Assembly (NCBI RefSeq): GCF_030253575.1
Contig: NC_080569.1
Location: 1,322,001 to 1,386,000 of the forward strand
Direction of reading: 5' to 3'
From: Rhododendron vialii
Lineage: Eukaryota > Streptophyta > Magnoliopsida > Ericales > Ericaceae
DNA length: 64,000 bases
Numbering within the stretch: the first letter of the stretch is position 1; every line of letters starts with the position of its first letter. The translations under genes were made by a program, and so were the position numbers. Under the pieces are notes generated by a model. That model made no database searches, was not told the DNA's origin, and was given only the letters and a program-made list of their open reading frames with translations. This document shows, piece after piece, positions 1-11,839 of the stretch.

Positions 1-367
1 ATGCTATCCAAATAGGGTGCGTAAACGTGACCACTATTGTCTGCAATCAAAGCTTTTAAAGAATGTTGTTTCATTTTGTGAGAGGATGGAGGGATGTTTT
101 TAATTTGAGTGAAATCACTTTACCGCTTGTTGTTTGTTTGACCCATCTGTACACTTGGGTCAAACCATAACACAGAAGGATGAAGTTGTCCCTTTTAACT
201 TACTCTCACATGGTTGCACGGTGCACCCTTCCAACACTCTAGCATGGGATTATTTCTGTTGTTGAGTATTCATATGGATTATGGAATATATGAGATGGTT
301 AAGTATGTGCTGATTTTATTGGACAAGTTTTTGGATCTTTGAGAGGGATTTTAAACCAGCAGCCAAG

Positions 368-2494
368 ATGCAAAATGAAGAGGGACAAAACATGGTATGT
401 GAAGTGATCTCTTTTTTGTGACAGTTAGTACAATTTAACTACTTGGGTCAATCATTATGAATTGGCTGTTTGAATTGTTGATGCTAATAGCTGTTTTGCA
501 TGCTATGGCAGTTCTGCCACAAATAGATTAATTACAGCAAAGGACCATGCATCTTTACAAATCAATGTTGGGCATTTGGATGCAAATGGCATCTACACTG
601 GTCAATTTACCACCTTTGCACTATGTGGTTTCGTTCGCGCCCAGGTTCTTCTTCTTGCTTGTTTTAGTTTTGATTTGTTTTTTCCTTCTTGGCTTTGCCA
701 AAAAAAAAAGCTGCTAAGGCTATATTGACAGTATAGACTTCAGATCTAAGTTGTTATTTTCTTCACTTTGCAAAAAGTTGTAGACTTGTACAGTGATACG
801 AAATTTTGCTCAAGGCATTGGATTTTGTGAAATTGAAGTAATCATACAATGCTTTGTTCTTATGGCCACTTTTTTCACAATGAAAAGAGACTGACCCGCT
901 ACTACAAAGGGATTTATAGCTAGGTTTCAATAGTGGACAGAGTCACAGGTCCACAGTGGATTGTCCGTTGCAACGAGATTGACATTGGTGGTGCACACAA
1001 TTGACCGGGTTGAGGATTGATATTGGAGATGAACATAAATAAGAGAGCAATAGACTTGTACCAAGGATATCCAGTGGAAAGAATATTATTAAAATGTGGA
1101 GAAAAAGATATCCTTTCCAAACCTAACCAAACGAAATAGAGGTTTACGTCCCAATCTATTGGTGTTGGCTCAATGAATCTACTTTGTCCATTGAATTCTG
1201 TTCAAGGCATCGTGTTCTGTGATATCCCATGTAGCACCGACACTGCAAAAGGGCACACTGTCCACATATTGGACACGGGGACACGCCCAAATACGTATTG
1301 GACACGCCACGTGGCGTGTCCAATAATTTTTATTATTTTTTGATCGGGGACACGTCGGGGACACGACTGTGGGTCAAAATGTAATATATATTTTTAATTT
1401 TGAGGGGTTAATATGAAATTATTCAAAAATATTTGGGTTAAATGTTAATTATGCCTTTATTTGGACCATGGTAATCTTATACATTCATATAGGACATGTC
1501 TTCATCAACAATGGAAGAAAAAAAAAAAAATGTATATATGTATTTATGTATATATTTATTTATTTATTTATACACGTGGCGTGTCCCCCGCTGTGTCCGT
1601 ATCCCCATTTTTTTTTTAGAATTGCCGTGTCCCGTGTCCGTGTCTGTATCCGTATCTGTGTCCATGCTGCAAAGGTGATATCCAAGAAACCCTACTGCCT
1701 CTAAAGTCAATTTTGGTGTACTCCTAAAATGAGAAAACATATGGCTGAATGAAAAGCAACTATTGCAAGTACTAGTACCATACCCTAGGAAATAAGGGTG
1801 CAACCCTCTTTGTCCAGGACTCCAGGCAACCCTTCCCTTTCGCTTTTCTAGCTGAGTAACAAAAGAGCTCAGAAGACACCTGCATCATGTTGATTTATAT
1901 TCATATTTTTTATACAGCAGTGATTCTTAAGGTGCTTTCTCGATTTTTCATGTGGCTTTTCCTCGATTGTGTAGTTTTTGCTGATGCAGCATATCTGATG
2001 AGATAATGGTAATTGCCATCAATGAGAAAACAGTACCCATCCCAGTTTGCTCCCATCAACACAGAAAAAGAAAAGAATAGGAAACAAAGTGAACTATGTC
2101 CATGAACGCCTGAAATAAAATAACTGAATTTTTTTTCTCCAAAATGTGATTAGGCTTTCACCAATTACTTACTAATATCTGGGTGTGTTGGGAACAGCTT
2201 TTCATCTCAGATCAGGGTTTCTTTAGTTGTTTTATAACTTCTTACCTTGGATTCTCCGACTCTCTTTCGACATTGTTTTGTATGATACGTGAACTGATGA
2301 CGACAAACATAAATAATGTTTAAATGCATTGTCATTCTGTTTAAAGTAAGGCCCCCATGTTGTTTCGTTGGACTTGCTGTAGATGTGTGGCAAGTTGATG
2401 CTTGACATGTTGGTTTGTTGTACTGCAGGGTGATGCTGACAGTGGGCTCGATCGTCTGTGGCAGAAGAAGAAAGCTGAACTGCGACAACAATAG
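368..2494 (+). CDS. RPS21: 40S ribosomal protein S21 (eS21) gene; exons 368-394, 512-644, 2429-2494
   Basis: Small-subunit ribosomal protein of cytosolic ribosomes. The first exon reads MQNEEGQNM and is followed by a GTATGT donor. The main exon reads [13 protein letters not shown], then [18 protein letters not shown] and ALCGFVRAQ, ending at CAG/GTTCTT. The last exon reads [21 protein letters not shown] and a stop. These match the eS21 family from end to end, and the phases of the last two exons agree. Odd point: the family has about eight residues (DLYIPRKC) between the first two blocks. Joining 394 directly to 512 gives a stop, and I find no segment in 395-511 encoding that stretch. Either a 23-nt microexon has been lost, it lies where I cannot recognise it, or the assembly is wrong here. 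The last intron (645-2428) holds a MITE. Identity is firm; functionality is uncertain. Confidence 0.72.
1228..1674. mobile_element. Mutator-type MITE with GGACACG-rich ends, in the RPS21 intron
   Basis: A 447-bp element flanked by a perfect 9-bp direct repeat GTGATATCC (1219-1227 and 1675-1683), the target-site length typical of Mutator-like elements. The ends are inverted: TGTAGCACCGACAC on the left against TTGCAGCATGGACAC read inward from the right. Both subterminal regions are built from short CGACAC/GGACACG/GTGTCCG words on opposite strands, with an AT-rich centre. There is no coding capacity, so it is non-autonomous. Confidence 0.7.
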
Positions 2495-3334
2495 ATGAGG
2501 GGTAAATGATGACTTTGGTTTGACTTTTGCATTTTAGAAGCTTTCTTGCTTAGTCAGCAGAAAATTTTTGTGTTGTCCTTGTGTGATGGTGCAAGCTTGT
2601 CGCCTTTATTAAGTGATCTTTGATTTGGTGTAAGTGATTATGTTTGTGATGGTGCGTACTTTTTTTTTATTTTAATGTCTGGTGTCTTCTCAATATCTGA
2701 TAGCATAAGTATTGAAAGATGATCGATTCTCCTTTTGTTGTTGAAAAGAATGCATCCAGTGAAGGATTGCATTGATTTAGTTAAAAGTGTTGAAATGTTA
2801 GTGGATTCTATCTGATCATTCGAAGCCCGAAAGCAGATGTGCCTGAACTTACTTGGAAAACTCATTTGGGTTATGTTAGTGTCGCTCATTAGGTTTCTTT
2901 CGTGTGTGAGTGATGCCACTAGATTCTTAGAGAATCCCTAGCAACAAAGACATTTACTACTTGTCAATTTGAGCAAGGGTTGGGGTTACATTCCTGTTGG
3001 TCCTGGCTGTGTTACTCGCATCTTGCTGCAAGGGTTTCAATCCCATAGGCATGTTAGGTCTAAGTTTGTCAAATGGCATATCAACCTTGAATTCAGTCTA
3101 GTTCGAGTTCGACGATTGATCTGAAAGATCCATCTCCATACTGGAGGATTCTAGCTGTCAAACAAGGTCAAAAAGTTTACATCGTGTGGCTTAAACTAAC
3201 ATGGGGTGAGAAACATTGGGCTTTCTGAAGAGATGACTATGCCCATCCTAACGGAGGACAAGTTAAGGGGTTCAATTTACGTTGGGAAGTGCCAAGAAAG
3301 CTAAGAGGGAAGTAGTACAGAAACACAGCATGTT
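2495..3334. other. RPS21 3' flank, no gene recognised
   Basis: Probable RPS21 3' untranslated region passing into T-rich intergenic sequence. Reading frames are short and have no recognisable domain or splice context. Confidence 0.5.
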
Positions 3335-3339
3335 GCAGC

Positions 3340-3828
3340 TGTAATGACCCGTTCCAGCTGACTTGTTAACCATTTACCTAACACGTGGCTCAAAAGGTTA
3401 ACCTCAAATTATACAGTAGTTGGTGGGCGTTTTCTTATAAACCATTTCATCATTTCCCACTTTTCCGATGTGGGACATGGCTTGTGTGGGGTTCTCACAA
3501 TCTCCCCAACTTGGCTGTGCAACGTTCTCGTTGCATTGGCCCAACAACCTTCCCTGGTGGCCAGGGTGTGGCACTTCGGTCTGTACAACACAATCAGTGT
3601 GCTTGCACCAGATTCTAGAGGTGGCTCTCACCATGTAGACCAGGATTGTGCTCTGATACCAACATATTGTGAGAACCCCACACAAGCCATGTCCCACATC
3701 GGAAAAGTGGGAAATGATGAAATGGTTTATAAGGAAATGCCCACCAGCTACTGTATAACTTGAGGTTAACATTTTGAACGACATGGTTAGGCGAATGGTT
3801 AGCAAGTCAGCTGGGATAGGTCGTTACA
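3340..3828. mobile_element. TRIM-like LTR element with inverted terminal LTRs
   Basis: A 489-bp element bounded by TGTAATGACC and GGTCGTTACA, with a 5-bp direct repeat GCAGC on both sides (3335-3339, 3829-3833). About 155 bp at each end are near-identical but inverted (3340 to about 3498 against 3828 to about 3669). The complement of 3651-3661 is TGGTATCAGAG, the initiator-tRNA-Met primer-binding site of plant LTR elements, lying just inside the right-hand LTR on the minus strand. There is no coding capacity. An ordinary TRIM would carry direct LTRs, so this is an inverted derivative. Confidence 0.65.
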
Positions 3829-3833
3829 GCAGC

Positions 3834-5067
3834 TCCATTGCGAAAGAGGGAGAAAGAAGTGTTAGCAATTGCTTAGTTCATTGATCTTTTGCCTGTTGAA
3901 GAAATATCCACGTCTTCAGCACGGCCACACATTCTAAAAGATCAAAAGCAATCCCCACTTACCCTGAAGTTAAAGTTGGTTATACATACTTCTTCTCATC
4001 ATGTGATACATTTCCTCTTCACCTCTCCTCCGTTATGCTGCCTCCCACGAACAGTAACGTCGTACCGATACATTCTTCATTAATGGAAAAATCAGTGACT
4101 TTAGAATTGCTTCTGGTATTAGATGTCCAACATCAGTTTGTTCTCCACAATACGTGTTGGTTATCGTTTCCTTTCTACTTTGTTTTCATTTTCTGCAGCA
4201 TACAAAAACACTAGGTTTATGTCTTAACTTTTGAAAATTATTTTTGAGAAAATTTCGTGAAAGTACTCTCCTGAGAGCAACGAATTTGTGTATACTAACT
4301 TCCAGTATGTTGGTTTCAGGATAAAGTGCCTCCGAAGAGGGCAACAAAAACATGTGGTTTTCTTAGTGTACTTAAACTCATCATCACATGTCTTTTTGAA
4401 CATGGATTTAATCATACCTGTTGCGAATAATTCATACCAAACGAAAACATCTCCACCCGACACACATCATTTTTTCACGCCACGAATGATCCTAATAGTA
4501 AAGTCAATTTTATGCACAATGTCAAATAGTTACAAACTCGTGTCTTATCTAAATTAAAACAAAGAACTGCTCCAGTAGTCATCATGTTGTGGATAAGAAC
4601 ATGTATCCTCCAAGAAAAGGACCACGAAATCCGAAATGAACAATACAGACACTTATATATGCTTGAAAAAGAGTGATCACAAAAATGTGGTACGTAGAAT
4701 ACGTCCAAGGAGGTATTGGATGGTGGGGAGGCACTATGATTTGCTAAGTGAGGTGTGCTCCACCCAGTCATGGAAAACAGAGAGCCCATGGGGATTTTGC
4801 TTTCTCCTCCATTATCACAAACTTACCATGGGAGAGAAAGAAAAAAGGTTAAAACTGCACTAGTACTGTCGTCTAGCTAGAATTGCCATGGTAGTAGTAG
4901 GAGGAGGAGAGAGGGCACTTCATCTGTTTGGCATCATGTTGCAAAAAGGAAATCTATGATGGAAGGCGGATGCGGCGAGCGACAACTGCATAGAATGGTA
5001 TACTAGTAGTTAAACTAGTAGCTAATGACACGGATAGATTACAATTCACAAGCACCATTTTTATATA
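3834..5067. other. Intergenic, no gene recognised
   Basis: AT-rich sequence with short unrelated reading frames, and a purine-rich GTAGTAGGAGG stretch near 4890. I see nothing supportable as a gene or an element with defined ends. Confidence 0.5.
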
Positions 5068-5075
5068 AAAAAAAG

Positions 5076-6745
5076 TTCGTTTAGAATGATGCGACAGTGG
5101 TAGTTTCGTACTTATGGGTTACAATAGTGAGTGTTTTTATTGGACATGTGATAGGTGCGTAAATATGTCTATTTACGTCCCCTAATTTAGGCTTGTTATG
5201 TCCATTTAGTACGCTACTTGGGATTTCATACTTGTTAATTGCGTTTCAGGATTCTCGGAGCCGATGATTAACATTTGGAGCTAAAAGCACAAAATCATAT
5301 TTAACACAAAGCCGATGCCTATCCAATTGATCCAGAGACGACCAAATTATATTGGATAACGAGAAGTACCCAATCAAATTCCTGGCTACCTTATGGAAAT
5401 TTGAAGCATAAAGTTATATAGTCTCTGCATGTGATTTGTGGCTGGGAATTGGGCCATATATTTGCCAAGATTTGTAACAAAATGGGGGAGTTTGGAAAAG
5501 GTGGGCCCATTAATTGTAATTTCTGGAAAGACTTGAGGCTGGAAAAATACAATTCTCGGTGAAGCGGCAACTATATAGACTATACCAATGGAACTTTATT
5601 CTTGCATGCTTATTTATTTTTACTCCATGAGTAGCTAAACCCCTTGACTAGGGTGATGAGGAGGTCTCTCTAAGTAGCGTAGTTAGATTTTTAGGATTTT
5701 ATATTCAACTTTTGATTGTATGACTTGGATGTTTCATAGTTTCAATGAATGTTTTAATTCTTTCAATCTTCGCACCGTATTTATATTCGTGATATTAAAT
5801 ATTGTCACACAATGGTTTTTACTGTTTCGAGAAAGGCTTTAAGATAGACTATACAACGTGAGATGGGTCGTGCAGTTGTTAAATTCAATGAGACAATCCG
5901 TGCCGTGTTGAGATAGTCTATACGGAGTACGAATCTTGATTATATTTTTGGGGATTATCGATAGGAATTGCTACCCTACGGTGGTCTGGTTTAATGTTGA
6001 ATATGAACCCTAGGTTTCGAAACAATTATGTTACAAGGGGAGACTGAATCAAAAATCTTAGTCCATTCTCTTATCAGTTTACAACTCCTTTAATCGCTTT
6101 CTAGTTTATTTTTAGTTTAATCAAATCCAAATCCAAATCCAACTTCTTTTTACTTTCTGAATTAAATTAGAAATTAATTGAAACTACTGCAACTCAGCTT
6201 TTTACTCCCTGCGGACGATCCTGGACTTAACCACTGTTCTTCGGAATACTAGTTAATTCCTTGGTTTTATAAATTATATTTTTGGTACGAAAACGACAGA
6301 CCAAAGAACAACAATAGGATATTATCATTCTGCGTGGTTGAAAGACACAAAACTCGTTGAATCATGTGCATAATATCACTTATAGGCTCATGGTTAGGCA
6401 AATTGATCGCCCTATGCTATATGTTGTATTGATAGCATTACATTAGTCTAATAGGCTCTGCACTCCAACATGAAGACTTTGTTCAGAATGATGTGGCAAT
6501 GACATTTTCAAACCTACGAGTCACAATAGCAGTTATTGTTTTGATTTACAATGAAAGAACTTCCAGGGACGCTGTTATTCTGCGTAGTTGAAGGATACAA
6601 ACCTCATTGAATGATGTGCATGAAAATCATTTGTAGAGGCTTATAGTAACACAAATTGATTGCCCGGGTGTAAAAAAAATGCAATATATTGTGTTGATAC
6701 CACTAAATTACTTTGGTGGGCTCCACACTCCAGCACGATGAATCA
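5076..6745. repeat. Tandem duplication of a ~260-bp unit, first copy split by an LTR
   Basis: The second unit (about 6482-6745) begins near CAGAATGATGTGGCAATGAC and ends near CTCCAGCACGATGAA. The first unit has the same landmarks but is split: its start lies at 5076-5147 (AGAATGATGCGACAG) and its remainder at about 6299-6476 (ATTCTGCGTGGTTG to CTCCAACATGAA). The intervening 1.15 kb is a solo LTR. Copies are visibly diverged, so the duplication is old. Confidence 0.6.
5148..6298 (+). mobile_element. Old solo LTR, Ty3/Gypsy type (Tat/Athila-like)
   Basis: Starts TGTGATAGGTGCGTAAATA and ends near GGTACGAAAACGACA. The 3' part has wording typical of LTRs of large plant Gypsy elements: GACGATCCTGGACTTA, then CCTTGGTTTTATAAATTA. 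No internal domains flank it. Limits come from comparison with the uninterrupted repeat unit downstream. No convincing 5-bp target duplication is left, which agrees with considerable age. Confidence 0.5.
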
Positions 6746-7485
6746 TTCATTGCGTGTTTCTCACCGGATTGTAGATGAACGGAGTGCTCTTATGGATTCG
6801 AAACATCTTTTTTGTGACGTTTTTATGCGTCTATAACAATACTGTTGCGGATAAAAGGACGGCAGTGGACATACATTGTACTATTTGAACATCTTGAATT
6901 ATGTTCCTATGGTGTCCACAAGCCCTAGCTACCTAGATCTCTCCTTCATCTATCTAATCCAAAAATCCTTTTTAGAATTGATTGTACAACTTTAACTTCA
7001 ATGGGGAATTTGAATTGATCTCTTGATGCTCTGTTTCAACTTTCAACATTTAGGTGCCTCTTTGAAATGGCTTTTTGATGCCTCCTGCTTGAAAAGTTTT
7101 GTTTTTTTCTTTTTTCTTTTCAATTAGCAAAGCTTGTGAACCACTAGGGTTGCTTTCAGGAGGAATGAGTTGGTTTTTTTCTGTTATGATTTCCGCGTCA
7201 CATATCTATTTTATCACAAACAAAAAGGGTGAGATTGATACCCCAAAGAAAGAAATGGGATTTACTCAACTTTTCTCAAGATCTTTTTATTTTATTTTTT
7301 TGCCTTTTTGTTTCGGAGAAAAGAAAAGAGGAAAGACCTATTGCTTGAGGCTTGAGGACAAATTTCAATGGTTTCGAACCAGATACTAAATTCATCTTGT
7401 CGAAGATATAATACCCGATGGGATATAACATGGTCTCCACTTAACTTCAATCAAAATACTGTATTATAAACATGCTAAAAACATA
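6746..7485. other. Intergenic, no gene recognised
   Basis: Contains a T-rich reading frame at 7099-7389 of low complexity and no recognisable domain. Nothing else is supportable. Confidence 0.45.
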
Positions 7486-7494
7486 TGCCAACCA

Positions 7495-7835
7495 GTGGCG
7501 GATGCAAAAGATTTGACGTAGGTGGCACTTTTCAATCACAATCTTGGAAAATATTCTCACAGATAGAGAACAACCAAATAATACCAAACTTAAAAAACAT
7601 TTTTCACTATGCATAGAAAATTCTAGCACACTTTTTTTGCAAAAAAATTCCAAAAAACACGAGCCCAAAAACTATGATATTATACACATGAAAGTGTAAT
7701 TTTTGAAGATTATTAGGAAACTTAGACACATTTAGGATGAATAATAATATTATTTGTAAGGAGATAACTAAAAGAAGTAGAAAACTAGGGGTTATATTGA
7801 AACTATACCAAATCCCTTACTAGATCCGCCCCGAG
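7495..7835. mobile_element. Small non-autonomous DNA transposon with 9-bp target duplication
   Basis: A 341-bp AT-rich element with inverted ends (GTGGCGGATGC on the left, GATCCGCCCCGAG on the right) and a shared direct repeat TGCCAACCA at 7486-7494 and 7836-7844. Nine bases suggest a Mutator-like origin; because the boundary base is ambiguous, an 8-bp hAT duplication is also possible. No coding capacity. Confidence 0.55.
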
Positions 7836-8171
7836 TGCCAACCATGGAGAAAACATCCGATGATATGTCATTTCACCCTAACGTACATGTGTATCAAGTT
7901 ATAGAAAGATCTAAAGTAAGTGCCTTGGAAGAACAAGCTGTGACATTTTCTTTCGTGAATTCTCTAGTCTCAACTTGAATGACTCGCCTTCGACCTAGTC
8001 ATGGGGGAGAGGATCAGTTAACACAAAAACATATTTTCGATAGAAACTAAACTAATCAGGCACTAGTAACATATATATAAATTACTCCATTTTCATGGTC
8101 GTGCATCATACGCCATTTCCCAAATCAAGAAAAGTTAGTGCGGGCCTCAACACGGATGTTACCAACCATAT

Positions 8172-8177
8172 TGTCTC
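8172..8177 (+). promoter_or_regulatory. Candidate auxin response element upstream of GH3
   Basis: One TGTCTC core about 210 bp upstream of the GH3 start codon. A TATA-like CTATATATTT lies at 8248-8257. Many GH3 genes are auxin-induced through such elements; a single hexamer is weak evidence by itself. Confidence 0.3.
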
Positions 8178-8291
8178 AATTAGGGTATCAATCATGCAGA
8201 AAAAGAAGACGTTTTCGATAACTTTTCAGATAGCCAGAATTCCACATCTATATATTTGCCCTTTGGGTTCTTAAACTATTGAACGAGAAGT

Positions 8292-8323
8292 AGTTCTACT
8301 GTTTACTTTTTAGCAGTAGAACT
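8292..8323 (+). promoter_or_regulatory. Perfect 10-bp hairpin in the presumed GH3 5' UTR
   Basis: AGTTCTACTG at 8292-8301 pairs exactly with CAGTAGAACT at 8314-8323 across a 12-base T-rich loop, about 60 bp before the start codon and downstream of the TATA-like box. It could fold in the leader RNA. No function is known. Confidence 0.4.
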
Positions 8324-8383
8324 GTCAACTCTACCTTATTTACTAGTTAATCTTTCTTTCCAAACTTTTGTTCTGGTAGTATA

Positions 8384-11253
8384 ATGGACGGAAAGAAACT
8401 AGAATACAAAGGCGAGGAAGCGTTAACCGAGCTTGAGAAGCTAACAATGAAGCCTGGCGAAGTTCAAGAGAGAATTTTGAGAGGGATCTTAGAAAGAAAT
8501 GGAGAGACTGAGTATTTGAACAAGTACATGACCAAGGGATCAAAAGATGTCGGAGAATTTAAGCGGTGCGTACCGGTTATAATGTATAATCGTATCCGAC
8601 CCTATATCCAAAGGATCGCCAATGGCGAAGACTCTTCCCTCATTACCGGTCACCCCATAACCGAGATGTTATGCAGGTCTTTCTCTCCCTCTTTACTTTG
8701 CATTGGCTAAACTGCTCTTAATATCTTTATGAGCAAGAGCTAAAGTAGCTCAATCTTTTTTTTCCTGTCTGGGTTTCTCATTAAACTTTGGGTGTGTTTC
8801 TGCATTTGCAGTTCTGGCACTTCTGCTGGAGAGCCTAAGTTGATGCCATCAATTGCTGAAGATCTGGACCGTCGAACATTTCTTTATAACCTCATCATGC
8901 CCATTATTAACCAGTTACATGTCTCATTCCACTCTATTTTTCGATCGATAACCCATCCTAGATATGGCTATATCCAAATTTACCATGCGGTACTAGGATC
9001 CGAATCGTAGTACCTATCTAAAAATAGCTAGCCACAAACTTCAATACTTCACCATCAATTTATCAATTGAATTTACTATACCATAATGTTATGACGATGA
9101 CATTTTGATGTCATATATAATCACAAAATCGAGGAATTATCTTTTGATACGAAATAAGAGAACCAAAAAAGCCTCCATGATCATCAGTCTACACAGGAAT
9201 CCTTTTGATTCAATCTTAATTTCAGGTATGTCCCCGGGCTTGATGAGGGAAAGGCTATGTATCTCTACTTTGTGAAGGCAGAAATGTCAACACCTAGTGG
9301 CTTACCCGCTAGAGCGGTGCTCACAAGCTACTACAAGAGCAAACACTTCAGGTGCCGATCGCCAGACCCTTACAACAACTTCACCAGCCCTAATCAGGCC
9401 ATCTTGTGCATTGACAGCAACCAAAGCATGTATTGCCAGCTGCTAGCCGGTCTTATCCACCGCCACCAGGTTTTGTATACAAAATTTATGAAATGAATGA
9501 CGATAGAGACACTTAACCACCATACAATCACGTGAGATCCATACACGTTGTAGTCATGGATCCCACATGATTGAACGATGATTAGGATCCTAGGGCACCA
9601 TGTAGCCCTGCCCCTCTCAAGAGAGGGATTTGTTTTTGTTTTTTTTTTGTGTGCAAGATTACACATAGATTACATGAGTGTGTCCAAAATTATTGTCCTC
9701 TTATTGGTCTGTCTCTTGAAATTTCTAAAGCAGAAAGATGAGGATTTGGGATGCAGAAATCTTTTGTTGTCCTGTTTGAATATTCATTTCTTAAGTACTC
9801 TTGGAGCAGGTCTTGCGCCTTGGAGCAGTCTTCGCCTCGGCTTTTCTTCGTGCCATCTCCTTCCTCGAGTGTAATTGGGCCAACATGTGCAACGACATCC
9901 GAACCGGTCATCTGGACACTACAATCACAGACCCTGCTTGTCGATCGGCCATGTCGGCCCTACTTTTGTCGCCGAACCCACATCTTGCAAGTGAGATCGA
10001 GCGCATTTGCGGCCGGCCGTCATGGAAAGGGATAGTGTGCCACCTTTGGCCTAGGGCCAAGTACATCGAGGCAGTGGTCACGGGGTCCATGGCACAGTAC
10101 ATCCCGTCCCTCGAGTACTATAGTGATGCGAAGTTACCCTTGGTGTGTCCAATGTATGCTTCATCCGAGTGTTATTTTGGAGTGAATTTGAAACCCTTAT
10201 GTGACCCTGCGGATGTGGCATTTACCCTTTTACCAAATATGGGTTATTTCGAGTTCTTACCATTGGGTGATAATGGGAAATTTACACCGATGGAGGTGGA
10301 TGAAGAAGACGATCAGGTGCCCAAGGATAAGCTTGTCGACTTGGTGGACGTTAGGCTTGGCTGTTACTATGAGCTGGTGGTTACCACATTTGCCGGTAGG
10401 CGCTCATACTTTTCTGCTTTCATGATAGGTTAATGGCCCGGCCGGGGTAAAAAAATTGCATATTTTCCAACAGAAGGTCTACATGCATCTGTGTAAGTGT
10501 TTGATGGATGTGGACTCATGTGTATGGAACGGTTTCGAACACAGTTGGTTTCAGACACAATTATATCCGGAGTTGTATTTTAAAGTTGTATTAGTAGCAC
10601 TGCTCATTTTCCAATGTGCAGCGCGTTCCTTTGGGTCCATCCACTCACGTAACTGATGGTTTTGTTTTTCGTGGCTGATATTAGGATTGTACCGATATCG
10701 CATCGGTGACGTCCTCCAAGTGACTGGATTCCACAACAAAGCCCCACAATTCCGATTCATCTGCAGGAGAAACGTCGTACTCAGCATCGACACCGACAAG
10801 ACCAATGAGGAAGATCTACACAGGAGCATTACAAAAGCAAAAAAACTGCTCGAACCCCACAATGCCCTACTAGTGGAATACACTAGCTATGCCGACGCCT
10901 CGTCCTTACCAGGACACTACGTCATCTTTTGGGAGATCAAAGCTCCATTTGCCAGTACTCCAGATAACGATTATGCTACGGTGCTTCAAGAGTGTTGCGT
11001 TGCTGTGGAAGAAGAGCTGGACTACATTTACCGGCGTTGCAGGGCCCACGACAAGTCGGTGGGGCCGCTGGAGATACGTGTGGTCAAGCCGGGCACGTTT
11101 CATGGGCTGATGGACTTGTGCGTTGATCAGGGCGGGTCAATTAATCAGTACAAGACCCCGAGGTGCATCAAGTCTGATGCTGCCCTGGAGCTGCTTAACT
11201 CTAATGTGGAGGGCTGTTTTTTCAGTCCTAGGGATCCTGCATGGAAGCCTTGA
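8384..11253 (+). CDS. GH3-family acyl acid amido synthetase (five exons)
   Basis: Exons 8384-8676, 8812-8913, 9226-9469, 9810-10395 and 10685-11253, all GT-AG and in phase, give 597 residues, a normal GH3 length. GH3 enzymes adenylate a plant hormone acid (auxin, jasmonate or another) and join it to an amino acid in the cytosol. The three ATP/AMP-binding motifs are intact: [10 protein letters not shown] at residues 98-107 across the first splice junction, YASSE at 329-333, and YRYRIGD at 411-417. The C-terminus [12 protein letters not shown] is characteristic of plant GH3s and closest, from memory, to the GH3.17 and GH3.10/DFL2 types. Substrate cannot be assigned without the acyl-binding residues being aligned. 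The start is the first ATG in frame with [14 protein letters not shown]; no break is seen. Confidence 0.93.
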
Positions 11254-11551
11254 AATGTTTGGGATACTGGGTAGGGTATAATAAGTTCAAGTGCTGGGTT
11301 TTTTTTTTCCCCAGTTTTGCATCTTGTACTACTTTTGAGTTACTATAAATTCTGTTATTTGGTTTCAATTTTTTTTTTGGAAAATGCTCTCGAAAAAGTG
11401 CATGAACATTAAAACTTGTTGGTTAAAATAACTCTAAGATGGAAATCAGTTTCCATGTTATGAACACTTCATTAGTAATTCTAAGTGACTGTTATCTGCA
11501 TAATGGAATGGATTTATGGAACGAAAGGATACGTGCAGTGCTCATCTCTAT

Positions 11552-11839
11552 GGGCCGGGCTGCAAATGAATCGAGCTACTCGCGAGTAGCTCAAGGCTTG
11601 GCTCGTTAGGGTTCGGCTCCACTCGTTTAGTAATTAAGCCAAGTTCAAGCTTTGGGCTGGTTTAGTAAACGAGTCAAACTTAACACTCCAAAACTTGGCT
11701 CGAAAAAGTGGGCTCGGCTCATTTATAGAGACTCATTTAATAAATAAATATATCAAGCTCACTCGTTAAAGGCTCGACTAGTTTACAGCAGAGCCGAGCT
11801 CGAAAACAACAAAGCTTGACTAGGCTCGTTTGCAGCCCT
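11552..11839. mobile_element. MITE-like repeat rich in CTCG words, GGGCTGCAAA termini
   Basis: Inverted ends GGGCTGCAAATGA (left) and CGTTTGCAGCCC (right) bracket a region full of GGCTCG/CGAGCC words, a widespread plant MITE pattern. No clear target duplication was found. A related CGAGC-rich stretch lies at about 20820-20950. Confidence 0.5.

Noticed and set aside
3340-3828. Cassandra-type TRIM with 5S rRNA promoter
   Set aside because: The LTR has no recognisable 5S rRNA internal control region.
7099-7389. 96-residue Phe-rich frame
   Set aside because: Low-complexity T-rich DNA with no domain or splice context.
9257-9496. 79-residue frame as a separate small gene
   Set aside because: It is exon 3 of the GH3 gene read past its donor site.
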